Positions 41,742 to 49,899 of a DNA stretch of 56,962 bases are shown here, in pieces (positions within the stretch are counted from its first letter, which is position 1; every line of letters starts with the position of its first letter). Source of the stretch: an uncultured Pseudomonadota bacterium. GTDB taxonomy: Bacteria > Pseudomonadota > Alphaproteobacteria > Rs-D84. Made by a program: the position numbers and the translations under genes. The notes beneath the pieces are model-generated. The model was not told the DNA's origin. It was given only the letters and a program-made list of their open reading frames with translations, and made no database searches. The DNA lies in the NCBI GenBank assembly GCA_902787305.1, contig CADAFS010000012.1, positions 1 through 56,962 of the forward strand, read 5' to 3'.

Positions 41742-42341
41742 TTATTTTATTTTCTTTAGTTTTTGTGCAAAATCGCGCGTGTATGAAACAGCGGACCAAA
41801 GACTTGCCACCAATGCAAACCAAAGCGCAAATATACCAATGTTTGGTAATGCGTAAATTGCGTAAACCAATGCGGTGCCGTCTGATGTGCCGGTTATGGA
41901 TGCACCCAATGCGAACAGTGCAAGGAACGCGGTTATCGAAATCATCTGCATCGCGGTTTTTATTTTTCCCATTGAAAAACGTGCGTGTGGAACGGGCATA
42001 GGAATCTTTTGAGTACCCAAAAATTCGCGCAAGCCACTGATGTACAATTCGCGCGCAATCATTATTATGATTGGAATTACCGTAAACCAAACCGGCATCA
42101 TGATACATAATAATACAAATGTGTTCACAACCAATAACTTGTCGCCGATATGATCCATAACACCACCAAGTTTCGTGCATACATCATATTTGCGTGCAAG
42201 GTATCCGTCAAAGAAATCGGTAAGTGCCGCGATTAAAAATAATATAAGTGTCGTCATATACATGCCCGACATCAATGTGCCGATAATTGCGAACGATGCA
42301 AAAATTCTAAAAGCCGATAAAAAGTTCACGAAAAATTTCAT
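41742..42341 (-). CDS. pgsA: CDP-diacylglycerol-glycerol-3-phosphate 3-phosphatidyltransferase
   Basis: PgsA makes phosphatidylglycerol phosphate. The 199-residue membrane protein carries the CDP-alcohol phosphotransferase motif D-x2-D-G-x2-A-R-x8-G-x3-D-x3-D (LTDFFDGYLARKYDVCTKLG, then GVMDHIGDK) at about residues 40-67. AAAGGAG RBS. It is next to uvrC, as in many bacteria, with 43 bases between the two genes on the same strand. Confidence 0.92.
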   Translation of the reverse strand: MKFFVNFLSAFRIFASFAIIGTLMSGMYMTTLILFLIAALTDFFDGYLARKYDVCTKLGGVMDHIGDKLLVVNTFVLLCIMMPVWFTVIPIIIMIARELYISGLREFLGTQKIPMPVPHARFSMGKIKTAMQMISITAFLALFALGASITGTSDGTALVYAIYALPNIGIFALWFALVASLWSAVSYTRDFAQKLKKIK

Positions 42342-42384
42342 TTTGTTCTCCTTTTGTTTTTGGTCTTTGTATTATAGCACATAT

Positions 42385-43803
42385 CTAGTGAAAATGTTCG
42401 TATATTTTTTTTGCCGCCGTCGCCCCAAGTCCCGGAACGCGTTTTAATGTTTGAATGTCCGCGTCCATAATTGCACGCACAGAACCAAAATGATTCAATA
42501 ATAATTTTTTTCTCGTTGGACCAATGCCTTCGATTTCATCAAGACACGAACCGGTCATTGCCTTGGCGCGGGTGGTGCGATGATATGTTATGACGAAATG
42601 GTGCGCTTCGTCACGGACACGGCGCAATAATAAAAATAACTTTGAATCTTTTGGCATGTCGCGATATTCCGTGCCGTCCGGCATTATAAAGTGTTCATCA
42701 CCATTTCGGACTTCGCCCTTTGTCACGCCAAGAATTGGGATGTTCGGTGCGGTTTGGTGCGCGATGTTCCACTGGGCACGACCGCCATCAACAATTATTA
42801 AATCGATTTCAGGACTGTTTTGGACGGCGCGTTCCACAAATTCCGCCATCATTGCAATATCGTTTCCGGCGCGTGCGCGGTCGCGTAATTTGAAATGGCG
42901 ATACCCAGATTTTATAAAACCGTCGTGTCCAAATGTTATCATCGCACCAACGGGATTTGTTCCAAACAAATGTGAATTATCAAACACGCCGGCATAGGTT
43001 ATTTTTTTACCAATCCATTTTTCCATTTCGATTATGGTGTTGTTCCAATCGGTTTCTGAATTTGCTCTATACGCCGGATTCGTGCGTATACCGCGAATTG
43101 ATGTTTTTGTCATTGCGGAAATTTTATCGCGTAAAATTGCAGCGTTTTCAAAATCCATTTTTTCCGAACATATTTTCATTTGTGTTGATAATTCATTTAT
43201 GATTGGTTCACTGTCGCCCGTCAAAATCCGTCGTGCAAGTTTTACATTTTCATCATAGTCTGGAACATTTTGTGTGCATGGTGCGCTGCATCGGCCAATT
43301 TGATAAAGCAGGCATGGTCGTGCGCGATTTTTCATAAATGTATCCGTGCATGTTCGAATACGACAAACCTTTTGAATCATTTTTATTGTGTCGTTTAGTG
43401 CGTGAACCGACGGATATGGACCGTATACATCACGACGCTGGGATATTTTTCCGCGGAATTTTAATAAACGTGGGTATTTGTGATTGGTAAGTGCCAACAT
43501 GGGATACATTTTCCCATCGGTTAGCATAATGTTATATTTTGGTTTTTCGGTTTTTATCGTTTTTTCTTCAAGTATAAGTGCATCTGATTCCGTAGGTGTG
43601 ATTTCCCATTCGACGCGCGCGACAAGTGTGCGCATAACCTGTTTATGCAATTCCAGTTTTGAAATATCGACATATTGATGCAACCGATTCGATAGATTTT
43701 TGGCCTTGCCAACATAAAGCAAATTCCCGTCCGCATCATACATGCGGTAAATGCCGGGGGAATTTGGCGCATTTTTTATTAAATCACAGAATTGAATATT
43801 CAT
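42385..43803 (-). CDS. uvrC: Excinuclease ABC subunit C (UvrC), short form
   Basis: UvrC makes both cuts in nucleotide excision repair. The 472-residue product has the GIY-YIG domain (SPGIYRMYDADGNLLYVGKA), a Cys cluster (CLLYQIGRCSAPC), UVR helix (EKMDFENAAILRDKI), the RNase H-like nuclease with D in VFDNSH, D in LIIVDGGRAQ, H in RDEAHHF, and C-terminal HhH motifs (LDEIEGIGPTRKKLLL, VPGLGATAAKKI). It is over 100 residues shorter than E. coli UvrC. The UVR-nuclease linker contains a palindrome copy (RTNPAYRANS). ATG 43803 chosen; the longer frame lacks support. Confidence 0.93.
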   Translation of the reverse strand: MNIQFCDLIKNAPNSPGIYRMYDADGNLLYVGKAKNLSNRLHQYVDISKLELHKQVMRTLVARVEWEITPTESDALILEEKTIKTEKPKYNIMLTDGKMYPMLALTNHKYPRLLKFRGKISQRRDVYGPYPSVHALNDTIKMIQKVCRIRTCTDTFMKNRARPCLLYQIGRCSAPCTQNVPDYDENVKLARRILTGDSEPIINELSTQMKICSEKMDFENAAILRDKISAMTKTSIRGIRTNPAYRANSETDWNNTIIEMEKWIGKKITYAGVFDNSHLFGTNPVGAMITFGHDGFIKSGYRHFKLRDRARAGNDIAMMAEFVERAVQNSPEIDLIIVDGGRAQWNIAHQTAPNIPILGVTKGEVRNGDEHFIMPDGTEYRDMPKDSKLFLLLRRVRDEAHHFVITYHRTTRAKAMTGSCLDEIEGIGPTRKKLLLNHFGSVRAIMDADIQTLKRVPGLGATAAKKIYEHFH

Positions 43804-43812
43804 ATCTTTTAT

Positions 43813-43820
43813 GATAAAAT
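43813..43820 (+). promoter_or_regulatory. Extended -10 promoter of the pilin-like gene
   Basis: TATGATAAAAT with TAAAAT at 43815-43820, 34 bases before the ATG. Confidence 0.45.
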
Positions 43821-43854
43821 AAAAGAAATTAAATAGCAAATAAAGGATTGAAAA

Positions 43855-44319
43855 ATGAAAATGGAATCTGGACGTTCAATGATTGAAATGTTGGGGGTGC
43901 TTGCCATCATGGGGGTGTTGACGGTTGGCGCAATCGGGCTTATATCCACCGCGATGCGGACGCAAAAACGCAATACGGTAAACGAAGAAGTGTTGCAAAT
44001 GGTGACCGGCGTGCGCCAATTACTTGGTGAGTATGATGATTTTTCGCACATAGATAACACGACGATATTTGGTGCAATCGGTATGTCACCGAAAAATCCG
44101 TATGGTGGAACGTATGAGTTGGCGGTTGACCCAGCAAACTATCGGCAATTTGTTGTGACGATAAATGGTTTGTCCCGTAATGATTGCGAATATTTTATAA
44201 CCAAGGCATGGTCTGATTCGGTTGGGTATTTGGCGACCGATGGTAAACAGAGTGGGGCAAGTGGAAATTGCCGCATGGAAGACGGCAAAAATGTCGTCAA
44301 AATAACATATGGTGAATGA
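43855..44319 (+). CDS. Type IV pilin-like / pseudopilin protein
   Basis: The 154-residue product has a class III signal: a short basic leader, then G-R-S-M-I-E with the conserved Glu at +5 and a hydrophobic helix (MLGVLAIMGVLTVGAIGLIS). The globular part has two Cys, DCEYF and GNCRMED, which could form the D-region disulphide. It should be processed by a prepilin peptidase and assembled in a pilus or type II-like pseudopilus, but no such machinery is in the window. Arg at +1 is unusual. It overlaps the rluC-type gene by 4 bases. Confidence 0.78.
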   Translation: MKMESGRSMIEMLGVLAIMGVLTVGAIGLISTAMRTQKRNTVNEEVLQMVTGVRQLLGEYDDFSHIDNTTIFGAIGMSPKNPYGGTYELAVDPANYRQFVVTINGLSRNDCEYFITKAWSDSVGYLATDGKQSGASGNCRMEDGKNVVKITYGE

Positions 44320-45290
44320 TTCTGATGGCGGATTCCGTGACTGTTTCGGCGGTGGAAGATGGAACAAGGCTTTTGCGGTGGTTCGGACGAAATTTTCCAT
44401 CAATGCCGCATCGTGAATTTTATCGGCTTTGTCGTGGGGGGCAATTGCGCGTAAATTCGGCGCGTTGCAAGGGAACAGAAGTTCTGCATGCCGGCGATGT
44501 TATTCGTATTCCGCCAACAATTCGTAAATTTGCCGAAGTGCCGAAAAAGACCGAATCCGGTGAACAGTTTTCTTTGTCAGATTTGGAAAAATTGCGGCAT
44601 GCGATAATTTATAACGATGATGATATTGTTGTTTTTAATAAACCCGCCGGTCTTGCCGTCCAAGGAGGAAGTGGTATTAGAAAATCAATCGATAAAATGG
44701 CGGCGGCGCTCTTTCCGTATTATAAAATTTCACTTGTGCATCGGTTGGACAGGGAAACCAGTGGTTTATTGGTTGTTGCAAAAAATCAAAAGGCGGCACA
44801 AGTACTGTCACGTGCCTTTCAGAGTAAAAGTGCGAAAAAGGAATATGTCGCGTTGCTAAATGGTGATGTGAAAAATTCACATGGTATTATTGATGATTAT
44901 TTATTAAAGGGCCGTGTGTTTGACGGGCCGGAACGTGAAAATGGAACGGGCGCGCGTCCCGTTCATGCGATTACGGAATATCGTGTGTTGTCGCGTGTCG
45001 GTGGGGCGTTGACCTGGGTCGCGTTTTCGCCAAAGACCGGGCGCACACATCAATTGCGTCTGCATAGTGCGTTTGTGTTGAATGCGCCAATTGTTGGCGA
45101 TGACCTTTATGGGCGAAACAAAAAAATGCCGGACGGTTTGGAATCTATGTTTGCAACAAATAATTTATTTTTGTTCGCGTATAAAATTACATTTCAACAT
45201 CCGTCCACCGGGAGAATGGTGACCTTTCGCGCGCCGGTGCCCGATTTTATGACGGCGGTTATGAAGTTGTTGGAATTTGAATTACCATAG
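44316..45290 (+). CDS. RluC/RluD-family 23S rRNA pseudouridine synthase
   Basis: The 324-residue product has an S4-like N-terminal domain (MPHREFYRLCRGGQLRVNS), the catalytic motif HRLDRETSGLLVVAK with the active Asp, and PKTGRTHQLRLH. The alphaproteobacterial RluC type is the best fit. The start overlaps the pilin stop (ATGA); a second ATG at 44325 is also possible. It is followed after 9 bases by the AsmA-like gene. Confidence 0.9.
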   Translation: MILMADSVTVSAVEDGTRLLRWFGRNFPSMPHREFYRLCRGGQLRVNSARCKGTEVLHAGDVIRIPPTIRKFAEVPKKTESGEQFSLSDLEKLRHAIIYNDDDIVVFNKPAGLAVQGGSGIRKSIDKMAAALFPYYKISLVHRLDRETSGLLVVAKNQKAAQVLSRAFQSKSAKKEYVALLNGDVKNSHGIIDDYLLKGRVFDGPERENGTGARPVHAITEYRVLSRVGGALTWVAFSPKTGRTHQLRLHSAFVLNAPIVGDDLYGRNKKMPDGLESMFATNNLFLFAYKITFQHPSTGRMVTFRAPVPDFMTAVMKLLEFELP

Positions 45291-45299
45291 GGTAAAAAT

Positions 45300-47393
45300 A
45301 TGACAAAGAAAAAAAGAAAATTTTTTGTTTTTGCACGTGCGATATTTTTATTCTTTGCGGTGTTGATTGTTGCGGTTGTTGCGGCGCTGTCGAAAATGGA
45401 TATGAATGTTTTGCGGAAAAATTTACTTGAAGTGTTGCGGACGTCGACGGGATTGCAAATCGAAATTATGGGCGATGTTTCGTGGAAATTATCTTTGCGA
45501 CCGCGTGTGACGATGCGGAATGTCACCGTTCCAAATGTTGCCGGTGCAAAGCATAAAAATTTATTAGAGGCCGAAACCATAGAGGTGAATCTTGATTTAA
45601 TTTCGCTGTTTTCAAATCGCCCGACAATTCAACGCGTTCGTGTAAATGATGCGCATGTTTATATTGATAAAAATTCCAAAGGCGAATTGATTTTGCCGAA
45701 AGTTGGGCCGGATGATAAATCGTCCTATACGCCGGATTCCGCCGTAGAGGCCGAAAATGAAATCCCGGAATATCCGTTTGTTGACCCGGGACTTGGTGGG
45801 TTAAATGTTGATAAATTGGTTGTTGATATTGCGGGAACAAAATATAAAGTTCCGGGTGTAAATATACGTTATGTTGCGGCGACGGATACGCGTGAATATC
45901 GTGGGTGGATAAAGTTGGATGATTCTAATTTGGTGCCGTTTATTATTTCGCTTGATAAATATAATGCGGAACGGAAAGTTTATCCTGTGAATTTTGCGTT
46001 TTCATCAGATGGTGATGCGTTGACGGCAAATGTCGCATTAGAGGGGACAAGTAAGATTCCAATAGATTTTGTTATCAAAGGTGATATCCCGGATATTCGT
46101 CCGATTGGAAAATTGCTGAATCTTGATTTTCCAAATATGCCGGATATGCATGTTGATATTTCGGGTGGGTTGGACGAAAAAAAATTCACATTGCGGAAAT
46201 CATCGATTTCTGTGCGGGGCAGTGATATACAATTTTCAGGCAGTATAAATTGGGCAAAGAAAAAACATGATATAACTTTGAATTTGTCATCAAAGAAAAT
46301 AAATTTGAAAGAATTGTTCCCGGAATTATATGGTGGGTCGCGCCCGGTGAATCGTGAATTAAATGTCTTTCATGACATGCCGTTGTTTGGAAAGTATATG
46401 TATGATAATCAATTGTCGATAAATGTTGATTTGGGAAAATTTGTTGTATATCGCAATTTGTCGCTTGATAAATTCAAGGTAAAATTTACTGCACGCGATG
46501 GACGTGTTCGCGTTGATGCGAATACTGTGTTTGCAAACGGGAATATCAAGGCCGCGATTGATGGAACGGTTGAACCGGATGGGCATTTGTATTTAGAAAT
46601 GGGCGGAAAGGGCGGTGGTATTACGGTGGGTCAGATATTAAAGCAAATAAATATAAATAATTTTATATCTGATTTGCCACTTAGTTTTGAAACATATGTG
46701 CGTGCCGATGGTTTTGATATGTCGGGCATAATGCATACAATAACGGGGCCGGTTCGTGTGTATTCAACCGCGCAGGGTTATGCGCATTCCGAATTGGTTT
46801 CGTATATGTATGGTGCAGATTTCCTTACCACTTTGCGGCACAGTATCCAAGATATGTTTACGTCCGATAAAAAGTATAATCAAATGACCATAACCGGCGC
46901 GGTGGCGAATCTGATGCTGCGCGATGGTGTGGCGGATGTGAAAAACAGTGTTGCCATTGAAACAAATGCGATAAATATCCGCCTTGGGGGTGACATAAAT
47001 TTGGGTGATGAAACATTGAATCTTTCACTTACGACCGTGCCGGTGCGCGGGATAAAGTTGTCAATTACCGGCAGTGTTGTGAACACAATAACCATAACCG
47101 GAAATATGGCGGAACCAGATATTCAAATAAGTGGCGCCGCCGTCGCGGGCAAGGCGCTTTCGGCAACGGGGCTTGGGCTGTTGCTTGCACCGATTACGGG
47201 TGGATTGGGACTTGTTGCGGGCGCAGGTGTTGGGTTGCTTGCCGGGGATTTGTTGGAAAATTGGTTGGCGGATAATCATCCATGTGAAACCGCGTTGGAA
47301 AAGGGCGCACCCGTATATCGTGATGATCCCGAATGGATGCGCGAATCGGCCGAAGATTTGGCAAACAGTGTTTTGAATAAATCCGCAAAATAA
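45300..47393 (+). CDS. AsmA-family envelope protein
   Basis: The 697-residue product has one N-terminal membrane segment (about 8-28) and a long periplasmic part of repeated beta strands with the AsmA N-terminal pattern (LRTSTGLQIEIMGDVSWKLSL, then PRVTMRNVTVPN). AsmA-like proteins are bridge-like lipid transport proteins between inner and outer membrane. The C-terminal end has a Gly-rich hydrophobic stretch (LLLAPITGGLGLVAGAGVG). It carries a palindrome copy at 45725-45748 (YTPDSAVEA). Confidence 0.87.
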   Translation: MTKKKRKFFVFARAIFLFFAVLIVAVVAALSKMDMNVLRKNLLEVLRTSTGLQIEIMGDVSWKLSLRPRVTMRNVTVPNVAGAKHKNLLEAETIEVNLDLISLFSNRPTIQRVRVNDAHVYIDKNSKGELILPKVGPDDKSSYTPDSAVEAENEIPEYPFVDPGLGGLNVDKLVVDIAGTKYKVPGVNIRYVAATDTREYRGWIKLDDSNLVPFIISLDKYNAERKVYPVNFAFSSDGDALTANVALEGTSKIPIDFVIKGDIPDIRPIGKLLNLDFPNMPDMHVDISGGLDEKKFTLRKSSISVRGSDIQFSGSINWAKKKHDITLNLSSKKINLKELFPELYGGSRPVNRELNVFHDMPLFGKYMYDNQLSINVDLGKFVVYRNLSLDKFKVKFTARDGRVRVDANTVFANGNIKAAIDGTVEPDGHLYLEMGGKGGGITVGQILKQININNFISDLPLSFETYVRADGFDMSGIMHTITGPVRVYSTAQGYAHSELVSYMYGADFLTTLRHSIQDMFTSDKKYNQMTITGAVANLMLRDGVADVKNSVAIETNAINIRLGGDINLGDETLNLSLTTVPVRGIKLSITGSVVNTITITGNMAEPDIQISGAAVAGKALSATGLGLLLAPITGGLGLVAGAGVGLLAGDLLENWLADNHPCETALEKGAPVYRDDPEWMRESAEDLANSVLNKSAK

Positions 47394-47450
47394 TAATTTT
47401 TGTCAATATGCGGGTGTGTTTCTTTTACCCTTGCACCGAATCGGCATTTT

Positions 47451-47460
47451 TTGATACAAT
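47451..47460 (+). promoter_or_regulatory. Extended -10 promoter of dnaN
   Basis: TTTTTTGATACAAT; TACAAT at 47455-47460, then AGGAG RBS before ATG 47506. Confidence 0.55.
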
Positions 47461-47505
47461 AACCCCCAGGAATGTAGAAACAGGAATAACAAACAGGAGT
47501 GTGAA

Positions 47506-48624
47506 ATGGAATTTTCTGTGTTTCGTCAGGTTTTGATTCGTGCACTGGGGCACATGCAATCGATTGTGGAAAAGCGCGCGACTTTGCCGATTTTGATGAA
47601 TGTAAAGTTGGATGTTTCGGACGATTTGGTGTTGTCTGCGACAAATGTTGATTTGGAATTGATTGAACATGTTGCGGCGGATGTGACATTGGGCGGTAAG
47701 ATAACCGTGCCGGTTCAGATGCTGTATGACATTGTGCGCAAATTGCCGGACGATGCCGAAATTTCGTTCAAGCAATCGGGTGATTCATTGGTGGTGTCCA
47801 GTGGTCGCGCCGTGTTCCATTTGCCGACATTGCCGGCGGAAAATTTCCCGGCCATGGCGGGCAGTAATTTAACAACCAAGTTTCAAATGACAACTGGGGA
47901 TTTGGCGCATCTTATTAACCAAACAAAGTTCGCTATTCCGACCGATGATGTGCGTTATCATTTGGGCGGTATTTATTTCCATATTGCAAATGACGACGGT
48001 TCGAACAAATTGACCGCGGTTGCGACAGATGCCCAGCGTATGGCCTTGTGTGCGATGCCGGCGCCGGCGGGGTCTGCGGAAATGCCGTCTGTGATTTTGC
48101 CGCGGCGCGTGATTGGCGAATTGTCAAAGTTATTAGAAGATGCAACGGTTGACGATGTAAATGTCGAACTTTCGGATACCAAGGCGCGCTTTACAATCGG
48201 GGCGGCGATTTTGACAAGTAAACTTGTTGATGCGCAATATCCGAATTATCGCGTCGTTATTCCAAAGGGCAACGATAAAATCGCGATTATGGACCGCAAG
48301 CAATTCCTTAACGCCGTCGATTTGGTTTCGGTGGCCAGTGTTGACAAGACGAAATCGGTGCAGTTGACTTTTTCAATGAACAAATTGGTCGTCAACGCAT
48401 CAAGTCCGGATGCCGGAACCGCGACCCAGGAATTAGATGTCGAATATAATGGCGATGCATCGTTCACGGTGACGTTTAATGTGAAATTCCTTATGGATGT
48501 TGCGGGCCAGGTCGAAGGTGAAAAATTCCAAATGGAAATGCAGGATCCACTTTCGCCAACGATTATCAAGTCCACGAACAAAGACACGGACGCGTTGTTT
48601 ATCCTTATGCCAATGCGGATGTAG
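47506..48624 (+). CDS. dnaN: DNA polymerase III sliding clamp (beta)
   Basis: The 372-residue product forms the ring that holds polymerase III on DNA. The start MEFSVFRQVLIRALGHMQSIVEKRATLPIL and the three repeated clamp domains are typical, ending FILMPMRM as in the family (xxYVxMPMRL). It is separated from dnaA by about 11 kb, unlike the classic dnaA-dnaN pair. Confidence 0.95.
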   Translation: MEFSVFRQVLIRALGHMQSIVEKRATLPILMNVKLDVSDDLVLSATNVDLELIEHVAADVTLGGKITVPVQMLYDIVRKLPDDAEISFKQSGDSLVVSSGRAVFHLPTLPAENFPAMAGSNLTTKFQMTTGDLAHLINQTKFAIPTDDVRYHLGGIYFHIANDDGSNKLTAVATDAQRMALCAMPAPAGSAEMPSVILPRRVIGELSKLLEDATVDDVNVELSDTKARFTIGAAILTSKLVDAQYPNYRVVIPKGNDKIAIMDRKQFLNAVDLVSVASVDKTKSVQLTFSMNKLVVNASSPDAGTATQELDVEYNGDASFTVTFNVKFLMDVAGQVEGEKFQMEMQDPLSPTIIKSTNKDTDALFILMPMRM

Positions 48625-48629
48625 GATAA

Positions 48630-48684
48630 CAAGTGTAAGTGTTAGTGATTAGTGGTTAGTACGGGCGCGAGAGCGCCCGTTTTT
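48630..48684 (+). terminator. AGTG repeat cluster and dnaN terminator
   Basis: AAGTGTAAGTGTTAGTGATT (48630 on) is the AGTG-type array; ACGGGCGC-GAGA-GCGCCCGT-TTTT at 48661-48684 is a strong terminator. Confidence 0.85.
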
Positions 48685-48692
48685 GCGGAGCA

Positions 48693-48838
48693 AAGTTCCC
48701 CTCTGTTGTGCCAACGGCACAACGAAGAGAGGGGTGGCGGGTAGCACCCGCCGGGGTGTGGTATTCCGAATAATTCATAAAAAGATAAAGACCACCTCCC
48801 GGCGTTTCACGCCGTACTCCTCCGCAGGAGGAGAACTT
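48693..48838. mobile_element. Palindromic non-autonomous element (MITE-like), copy 2
   Basis: Near-identical to 25545-25690, with a covarying hairpin GTTGTGCC/GGCACAAC replacing GTCGCGCC/GGTGCGAC. The identity continues through the promoter of the structured RNA, so element and promoter were duplicated together. Confidence 0.72.
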
Positions 48839-48850
48839 AATTTTTTATTT

Positions 48851-48877
48851 TGAATAAAGTTAAATATGTGATAAAAT
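48851..48877 (+). promoter_or_regulatory. Promoter of structured RNA copy B
   Basis: TTGAAT and TGTGATAAAAT (TAAAAT 48872-48877); predicted start about 48884. Confidence 0.65.
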
Positions 48878-48883
48878 GCGTAT

Positions 48884-49068
48884 GACGTGGCGGGTTGCCA
48901 TGTTGAGGCGTCAGAACCTCTAATTCATAGCGTCTATGGTCGACGAAAAAAACCTCCAACCAAAAGTGGTTGGAGGGCGGTGAATATATCGAATACATCC
49001 GCGCTATTTTTCTATGAGTTAATAGTTCTGAACCTCCAACCACTTAGAGTAGTTTAAGTGGTTTTTTT
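48884..49068 (+). ncRNA. Undescribed structured RNA / 5' leader, copy B
   Basis: P0 is the same as in copy A (48885-48903). P1 pairs 48912-48917 with 49025-49030 and TAATTCATAG (48921-48930) with CTATGAGTTA (49012-49021). P2 CGTC/GACG (48931-48945). P3 CCTCCAACCA/TGGTTGGAGG (48953-48976). P4 GCGG/CCGC (48977-49002) with conserved loop GAATATATCGAATA. A terminator AACCACTTA/TAAGTGGTT plus T7 ends it (49038-49068). AGTGGTTGGAGG (48965-48976) can pair either with P3's 5' arm or with CCTCCAACCACT (49033-49044), which would break the terminator stem: a riboswitch- or attenuator-like choice. Confidence 0.72.
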
Positions 49069-49083
49069 ATTAGTGGTTTTTTG

Positions 49084-49159
49084 CCGTCATTCCGGCGTAG
49101 GCCGGAATCTGGTGGTTTCAACTGTGACGGCGAGATCCCGGCTTTCGCCGGGATGACGG
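49084..49159. repeat. CGTCATTCCGGC-type palindromic repeat
   Basis: CCGTCAT and ATGACGG bound a 76-base element with hairpins TCCGGCGTAGGCCGGA and TCCCGGCTTTCGCCGGGA. Such repeats occur in many bacteria; translated they give the familiar RRRPES...IPAFAGMT string. It is absent from copy A, so it inserted between the terminator and cassette gene 1 after duplication. Confidence 0.75.
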
Positions 49160-49188
49160 AGAAAAAAAGCGGGGTTATGAGGGGGAAT

Positions 49189-49485
49189 ATGAAACGTTAT
49201 ATTTTTATTTTTCTAATTCTGTTTTCGCCGTTGGTGGTGCGGGCGGACGATGCGAATGTGCCCGATGATATGGCGCGGCAAATGGAACTTTCGAAATTAA
49301 AACGGGAAATAAGTGAACTTGAAATCAAACTTTCCGAATGTAAACGAAAGAATAAAAATTGGAAAACCGCGACTTGGATTGGTGCGGCGGGAACCGTTGC
49401 AACCGGCACCGCGGCAATAGTGCAGGGCGTAAAATTAAATAACCTAAAAAAAGAAAAAGCGAACGCAAAACAAAATGAAAAATAA
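49189..49485 (+). CDS. Cassette gene 1, copy B
   Basis: ATG 49189 matches the start of copy A (MKRYI-IF); the longer frame back to 49081 only translates the palindromic repeat. The 98-residue product has a signal peptide, the coiled coil LSKLKREISELEIKLSECKRK and the glycine-zipper segment GAAGTVATGTAAIVQG. The mature part differs from copy A in only a few positions, while the signal peptide region differs more. Overlaps gene 2 by 11 bases. Confidence 0.75.
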   Translation: MKRYIFIFLILFSPLVVRADDANVPDDMARQMELSKLKREISELEIKLSECKRKNKNWKTATWIGAAGTVATGTAAIVQGVKLNNLKKEKANAKQNEK

Positions 49486-49867
49486 AATTGTAATTTTGAT
49501 TGGAATGTTTGCGTGCTGTGCGGTGCATGCAGAAACGGACTATATCGATATACAAATTCGCGAATTGCAACAACGTCGTGACGCATTACAGGCGGAATTA
49601 GATGCATGCGAAGAAAACACGCGTAAATTCAAAATTGCCGGTGTTGCAACACTTGGGGCGACGGGCGTTGGGGTTGTTGGAAACATTGCGTTGCATAACG
49701 AAATCAAAAAAATCGAACAATCCAAAAACGGTGGTGGGTATAGCGGCGGTTCTGCGGGTGGTGTTCAGGTGGATACAAGAACGAAAGAGCAAAAAGTAGA
49801 TTATGAATGCGCGCGTGCGTGCGAGCGTGATAAAGAAAAAGCCGCCAAGTATGGATGTGAATGTTAA
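49475..49867 (+). CDS. Cassette gene 2, copy B
   Basis: The 130-residue product matches copy A (26224-26622) through signal peptide, coiled coil (IQIRELQQRRDALQAELDAC) and glycine-zipper (GVATLGATGVGVVGNIA), then diverges in the Gly-rich linker and Cys tail (ECARACERDKEKAAKYGCEC). The Cys pairs at the end are kept although the residues between them differ, which suggests disulphide or metal binding. Confidence 0.75.
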   Translation: MKNKIVILIGMFACCAVHAETDYIDIQIRELQQRRDALQAELDACEENTRKFKIAGVATLGATGVGVVGNIALHNEIKKIEQSKNGGGYSGGSAGGVQVDTRTKEQKVDYECARACERDKEKAAKYGCEC

Positions 49868-49899
49868 TTGAGAAGCAACAAAAAACAAAAGGAGAAAAA

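Noticed and set aside
49081..49188. N-terminal extension of cassette gene 1, copy B
   Set aside because: It translates a dispersed palindromic repeat; copy A starts at the equivalent of 49189.
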